Of a stretch of 36,340 bases of DNA, positions 33,601 through 36,340 are shown in pieces. Position numbers and translations under genes: made by a program. The notes under the pieces were generated by a model. The model had not been told where the DNA came from. It worked only from the letters and a program-made list of their open reading frames with translations, and ran no database searches. Numbering within the stretch: position 1 is the stretch's first letter; every line of letters starts with the position of its first letter. Source of the stretch: Candidatus Cloacimonadota bacterium (GTDB lineage Bacteria; Muiribacteriota; UBA6191); NCBI GenBank assembly GCA_002402105.1, contig NVVD01000003.1, positions 167,569 to 203,908 on the forward strand, in the 5' to 3' direction.

Positions 33601-36340
33601 ATTCTACCAACATCGTTAATTTAAGCATTATTAACTCTTTGATACCAAGTAAAGAGCTTACAAGTAGTAAATTTGATATTAACTCAGTGACTGAATGGAA
33701 AATTCAAACAAACCAAGTTTCAACAATAAAAATAAGTAGCTCTGCTATTGAAAGTTTTAACCTTAATACAAACTCACTTTTATCAAGCCATTTTGATACT
33801 GAAGTTATATCTTCAAGACTTATTGTTGACCAACAAATTTTAACCACCCATATTATTAACCTCAATATTTTAAACTCTTTAATTAGTGATTTATCAATTG
33901 ATTCAAGAGTAGTAAATACAGATGCAATTACATCATCTTTGATTGAAAGTTACATTTTAACAAATTCTGATTTTGCTAAATTTATATTGAGTGACTCACA
34001 CTTTCAATCAAATGCTATTACTAATGGTGAAATTCAAAACTTATCTATTTCTTATGATTTATTTAAAACTCATACTCTTGAAAATAGACATATTGTACCT
34101 CAAACAATTACTTCAAATAGTATGCAAGTTGATATCATTACTTCTTCTAAAATAAAACTAGCGTCTCTTTCGTCAGAAGATATTTTAAATTTAAGTATTA
34201 CTGATGAACAATTAGATTTAAGTGCCTTACCAAGGTCTGTTTTTGCTCAAAATGCAATAACCTCTGCTAATATATTAAACCTTACAATTTTACAAGAAGA
34301 CATTAATGATAGTGCTATTTTAACAAGTCATATTAATACTAGAGCAATAGAGTCTAATCATTTTTCTGATTTTTCTATTTTAACAACTCATATCGCTAAT
34401 TTTACTATTGACTCTTCTATTTTAGCTTCAACTAGTATCAGTAATGGCAACCTACAAACAAGAGTCAGTGATTTTGCTTTTACTCAAGGGTTTCACTCAC
34501 TAAGTGACTCTAATCAACTAACTAACATTCAAAAAGCTGTTCAAATACAAAATGGTAAGTTTTTAATTTTTGATAACCAAGAAGGCATCTTTGAATTTAA
34601 CTCCGCTAATAAAAATACACTTAAAAAAATTGATAGCTTAACAGGTCCATTTACTAAGGTGATTAGTATTGACAAAAAAGTTTGGGTCTTAGTAGATGAT
34701 AAATTTTTATACTTGTCTATAAACCAAGGTGAGCAATTTACTTTAATTCAAACCTTTACTAATATTGTATATGACTTTTATTTTGAAGATGAGTTTCATG
34801 GGGTATTTGTTGATAATGATGAAGCTTGGATGACTTATGACTCTGGTTTAACTTTGAGAAAAATTAGAGATCAGGTTGGTATAGCTGGGTTTCGTCGAAT
34901 TTTTAGTTTGAACACTTTATCTAATATTTGGATTGCTCGAAGAAATGGTGGCAACGTTAGAATAGATTACACTTCTACACAGGGTGGAGAAAGCTTAGAT
35001 AGTTTTAGTATACAAACTTATGTTGGTCTATTTCATTCTAAAATGGAGTTTCAAATGACTTCTATTAATAATGGACAGATTTTTCTTTCGGGAGGTGTTA
35101 CTAGAACAACTGATAATTGGGGAGTTTCTTTAATCGACCAACCTGGAACTGGCCCATATGATCATATTCAATTAAATCCAAATAGCACTGTTGACCATGT
35201 TGGCTTTTCTCTTACGGGACAAGCTACTGTTTTTCCTACTGGGATTCCTGTTGATCTTAAAAGTGGTTTTAATGGTGAAAACCTTACTATCATTGACGTT
35301 ATTTTTATAGATAAAGAAGTTTGGTATTTATTATTTAAACATGATAGTAGTAACGAAATTTCAATTGCTAAAACCTCCAACTCTGGAGATAGTTATAATA
35401 ACTACGCATCTTTTGGAACAAGCGATGCTACTGAAAACGCATATACTAGTTTACATGCTTTTGGAAACCTCTTTACTATTAATAATGCTTATCGAAATTA
35501 TTTAAGTACTGATAGCGGAGAAACTTTTAATGCTGTTAAACGATCTGCTCATCTCACTCATTTTGATGATATGCAGTTTGTTAGTCCAAGTATTGTTTAT
35601 GCTTATGATACTAAAAAACAAGTAATAGTTAAATCTGTTGATAGTGGGCAAGTTTTTTTCACTACGAGAACCCAAACCCTAACAAACCCAAAACTTTTAT
35701 TTAATGATAAATTAACTTCATCGTTAATTTCAGAATTAAATCCTAAAGTAATTATCACGATTAATGCTTATTTTGATATAACTACTCACGACTTAGTCTA
35801 CCAACCAAATGATATTAGTTATGGATTCAATAATAATTTTTATATAGCTGGAGAAGGTTCTAATTATTCTGTAGTACCAAATAATACATCTACCCCTGTT
35901 ACTCATATTTTAACTGCTACAAGTGTTAATATCACAGCTATCACCTCAGACTATTCAACAGGTATTTGGTTTGGTAGCTCTTTAGGAGCCATCTATTATG
36001 TAACAAGTGCAGGTGCTGCTTCTAAGTTATTAACAAGCATTGGAGAAAAGGTACAAGATATATCTTCCATTGATGATGAAACTCTTTTAGTTTCAGCTAG
36101 TGGTTTAAAAACTATTATTACCTTTGATAAAGGTAAAACTTGGGCTAAAGTTTTAGACTCAAGTTATGATAATCAATTATTTACTGCTTGTCATATAGCG
36201 CAAGATAAATCTATCTTTTTAGCTGGTGGTAAAAGTATTTTACTCTCTAAACTTGGTGAAGGTTTTGAAAACCAAAAAATTGCTGACCGAAGTATCTTAT
36301 CAGCTACTATAACAACCGAGTTTAACCAAAATTATTTTAT
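27696..36340 (+). CDS. Giant secreted fibre/adhesin-like protein, 3' end beyond the window
   Basis: One frame stays open from the GTG at 27696 to the last base: at least 2,881 residues. The GTG gives a clean signal peptide (MNKFLYLIFSILLYSNYFA, about 1-20); no strong ribosome site is visible. Domains in order follow. Residues 29-115 resemble the N-terminal domain of tail-fibre-like bacterial proteins (INFQGFLAEADTDVPINGT). About 130-1450 is a beta-rich, Asn/Ser/Thr/Ile-rich stalk with one short collagen-like stretch (GIDGQPGFDGTDPDG, 512-526) and VNGNL-type repeats. FIGNASGISNIGG near 1475 matches the GDGSGLTNI motif of fibre proteins. Residues 1494-2254 are a five-residue repeat array. About 2260-2845 carries six Asp-box-like motifs. 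KIADRSILSATIT near 2870 restarts the pentad pattern. It is probably a surface fibre or secreted adhesin. No phage gene is nearby. The family is not one I can name. Confidence 0.88.
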   Translation, partial: MNKFLYLIFSILLYSNYFADDLPESFNTINFQGFLAEADTDVPINGTIGVTFWIHPTYNKDGNKSTPPYFLANILDSFELGSYWVEQFDKINIKDGILFQRIGVHPANRLSTSLFETRFRFGFPDQRNPPVLHLLVVPFGTNEETWIGPFNIDGTPYSVSSVATKGEDVKEGRLTIIPHPTNSAFNKDALLEVMSPGDENPHIVNICYTPKFISTSTNCPNPPSNAGLDLPISQYTGSGLVIKFPTIKSDGSDFTNFDMEPTEIGNTISIAIPQNSGVPLGTSGDNPIPDVSVHIHNGKVRLNGAVEISPFKLNDIQMIPGDLKVSDATITGEIKVNEIDAFNEIVQGDKLGSYDKSEKYKSYQIDPYVIEVEGENNLGTKVNSLTIIPNTTLLNPNEDQKSQLLIIGPISQTKTAHVSLEGAGEILAPRILSPIKDSENKKVFQVSADQITKINSLILYDYNETTNEEGDLQNAQSSPLDVDMAFDLLSHAPLCKIGLKYHQALRKDYCAGIDGQPGFDGTDPDGKYYTIDPCRGTPNSQLLGTPLSCFSDPKSPNIIEHPNMQKNGTKYLIYKAHIHNIEDNATSKMLIDIINKADPSKGVLFKDILPLTAVDSTIPQTLANVNEFRNHDLIIDRKLIVSQADGLDIFIGAKELSDSSPIIIGSDSNSLIVSEIRFSNEQYCDPNISACQIPDDPFFNGHLGLKLYAATAKFKDSVSISQSVKITGEINIEVLNGLGGEVQILSEDESSSGTPKPNSYVYIPKTLTVLQSIDFNNLNVPAPMSGLINQSDGTSFGISNIVADKFIDRNTLGDGITYLLDPSETSVLSELSIVGNLHVEGEVTFNADLTLSDSFNVNGNLTATHTYTTTFYDFDNPSFFATPHQTSYIDGMSITQSLFVSGNAHIVDDVFTTHADINNGLTIKENDLVVQQTIFGTKIQGKTNSVRQVYPLSHSVLNSLRLISNGNLILKNANLNINNGNLSHAGNAIFTTSHSSGILLNGGTIKTTSIVDFNDNSFILDPASISTFKNLSADTIEVFNSTPVTNGVTIEQFLYANKGLFGKQNLFISKDYIFRNDIKIMDGASVNFHVDQTGRISAKSLQLTSDFQLNNLEVNGSIDISGPAVEINADTNMHKMVIVTHTLRSEDLLAAGSSNPITYFTIDPDGNLSNYNDIHYNKDLTFSDTIHVTQQTGNTLQFSDISNIVTSVYIGNTANKNLLISGLSSDILKTSTGYFSFFEDRDNSTFFMSPSSFSNIQTLQLSSSLSTQDTLTSPFLLDLDNNYIVDFNQSSHLDSLEVLNKTSSEWLQTPYIHINSENQTTNTTIIALDTFNVQKNNKIIYTGTSKFQSIALSIKNTEGLIIADNFSTGSGILMTPGDLNTLINHLSADDLHRHDKIGGVSIENIARQDINNSVPASVSSSSIYRAFSKQNTFTKNGLVLSIEPNSDSSTKPLLLVRNTSSTVFSVMSTGGVHATTFIGNASGISNIGGSASTNDAIIDLSIENIKIKDNSLDAEIFTINSIKQINLKTSIFLSRHFQEQSLSDLVLKNQGILSQNLNDKIILNQHIIDGEIDGTLLIDQSIQSYHISTLEISSEQIQNTTLTGEVFAHQSITSDKILDDSIRYDHVSTSSISSIKILLDSLKGQNFSDKSVSTAKIKSYTIISSRLKSLDLTNSDFDDSSISSSKIATYTIVHSSISSSTLSSRVFNFDSIDFTKIVSASILTIDIATNTIIATALSTDHKFSDKIIESSKIIDRSIIGEHFFENSILLPHIENNTVESLQITTEAIEQSDILTKTITGESIQNLSIQSSQIDNAQIITNKIAIKVFESNSISANTLTSQSFADASIINSKIASNAIDSSQIANLTLLDEDFFLDSLILSKWQTQSIASNKLATYSITLSKLATNSVISSKILSSEIQTSALSSSQIVSSHIAPSAIVTDKIANFTINTIDLQINQIDARVIAPKSIYSTNIVNLSIINSLIPSKELTSSKFDINSVTEWKIQTNQVSTIKISSSAIESFNLNTNSLLSSHFDTEVISSRLIVDQQILTTHIINLNILNSLISDLSIDSRVVNTDAITSSLIESYILTNSDFAKFILSDSHFQSNAITNGEIQNLSISYDLFKTHTLENRHIVPQTITSNSMQVDIITSSKIKLASLSSEDILNLSITDEQLDLSALPRSVFAQNAITSANILNLTILQEDINDSAILTSHINTRAIESNHFSDFSILTTHIANFTIDSSILASTSISNGNLQTRVSDFAFTQGFHSLSDSNQLTNIQKAVQIQNGKFLIFDNQEGIFEFNSANKNTLKKIDSLTGPFTKVISIDKKVWVLVDDKFLYLSINQGEQFTLIQTFTNIVYDFYFEDEFHGVFVDNDEAWMTYDSGLTLRKIRDQVGIAGFRRIFSLNTLSNIWIARRNGGNVRIDYTSTQGGESLDSFSIQTYVGLFHSKMEFQMTSINNGQIFLSGGVTRTTDNWGVSLIDQPGTGPYDHIQLNPNSTVDHVGFSLTGQATVFPTGIPVDLKSGFNGENLTIIDVIFIDKEVWYLLFKHDSSNEISIAKTSNSGDSYNNYASFGTSDATENAYTSLHAFGNLFTINNAYRNYLSTDSGETFNAVKRSAHLTHFDDMQFVSPSIVYAYDTKKQVIVKSVDSGQVFFTTRTQTLTNPKLLFNDKLTSSLISELNPKVIITINAYFDITTHDLVYQPNDISYGFNNNFYIAGEGSNYSVVPNNTSTPVTHILTATSVNITAITSDYSTGIWFGSSLGAIYYVTSAGAASKLLTSIGEKVQDISSIDDETLLVSASGLKTIITFDKGKTWAKVLDSSYDNQLFTACHIAQDKSIFLAGGKSILLSKLGEGFENQKIADRSILSATITTEFNQNYF
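32175..34457 (+). repeat. 152 consecutive pentapeptide units in the giant protein
   Basis: Read in the giant frame, residues 1494-2254 divide into 152 five-residue units with a hydrophobic residue at position 4. My hand count is Ile 94, Leu 30, Phe 19, Val 7, Met 1 and Trp 1. One unit (TDHKFS) has six residues, the only slip. Position 3 tends to alternate between Lys/Gln/His/Asp and Ser/Thr/Ala, giving a ten-residue super-period such as SSKIA-TYTIV, NSKIA-SNAID and SNKLA-TYSIT. No Cys occurs in the array. The DNA is diverged, so this is not a recent tandem duplication. Confidence 0.9.
34716..36143 (+). repeat. Six Asp-box (BNR-like) motifs in the giant protein
   Basis: Motifs of the S/T-x-D-x-G-x-T/S-W/F type occur at residues 2341 (SINQGEQF), 2380 (TYDSGLTL), 2560 (TSNSGDSY), 2604 (STDSGETF), 2647 (SVDSGQVF) and 2809 (TFDKGKTW). 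Several are 39-44 residues apart, as in beta-propellers of the sialidase, Ycf48 or sortilin type. Some lack the Asp or the final aromatic residue. Confidence 0.7.

Noticed and set aside
32175-34457. CRISPR array or DNA-level tandem repeat
   Set aside because: The repetition is in the protein only; the bases of the units are diverged and no fixed direct repeat or spacer pattern exists.
27696-36340. Giant gene as a prophage tail fibre
   Set aside because: There is a signal peptide, and no capsid, tail, integrase or lysis gene is anywhere in the window.
27696-36340. Giant frame as several genes joined by missed frameshifts
   Set aside because: I checked the codon phase at many points from 27696 to 36340 and it never changes; the 152-unit count matches the base coordinates exactly.

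Overview
The window comes from the chromosome of a low-GC bacterium; I estimate roughly 30% G+C by eye and did not compute it. The cell is probably a diderm. Several products carry Sec signal peptides or a lipobox, there is a thioredoxin-like protein anchored to the membrane, and a very large secreted fibre-like protein ends the window. TGA, TAA and TAG all act as stops, so the code is standard. Shine-Dalgarno sites (AAGGA/GGAG types) are common, and GTG and TTG starts are used. I found no tRNA, rRNA, CRISPR array, transposase or phage gene. I cannot place the phylum from sequence alone; AT-rich candidate phyla and Bdellovibrionota-like lineages are guesses only.

Positions 1-3560 hold the 3' part of a class II fructose-bisphosphate aldolase gene, a divergent mdaB-like quinone reductase / HxlR regulator pair with a readable promoter-operator region, an unknown exported protein, and lipoyl synthase (lipA). 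Positions 3630-8369 are a compact operon for a branched-chain 2-oxoacid dehydrogenase complex (E1 alpha, E1 beta, E2, E3). With lipA just upstream, the cofactor enzyme and its client complex lie together. Positions 8426-11800 contain a tandem-duplicated exported protein and a sodium:neurotransmitter-symporter family transporter, both bounded by terminators.

Positions 11806-20367 are on the minus strand: an Ala/Gln-rich exported coiled-coil protein and two paralogous, translationally coupled membrane sensors of about 1,150 residues, each with HAMP and SpoIIE/PP2C phosphatase domains. Positions 20414-27636 are a set of small housekeeping and envelope genes: an unknown exported protein, an EEP-family phosphatase coupled to a TlpA-like protein, peptide deformylase, a degenerate nuclease-like protein, a lipoprotein, an exported zinc ribbon, a pentapeptide-repeat protein coupled to glyoxalase II, and a CBM20-esterase.

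Positions 27696-36340 (nearly a quarter of the window) are one uninterrupted open frame of at least 2,881 codons that runs off the end. It encodes a signal peptide, a fibre-type N-terminal domain, a long beta-rich stalk, 152 consecutive five-residue repeats (about 760 residues) with only one register slip, and then a domain with six Asp-box (BNR-like) motifs. The five-residue pattern starts again at the window edge. This is the most unusual object here and the best candidate for an undescribed system: a host-encoded giant extracellular fibre or adhesin built like a phage tail fibre but with a secretion signal.
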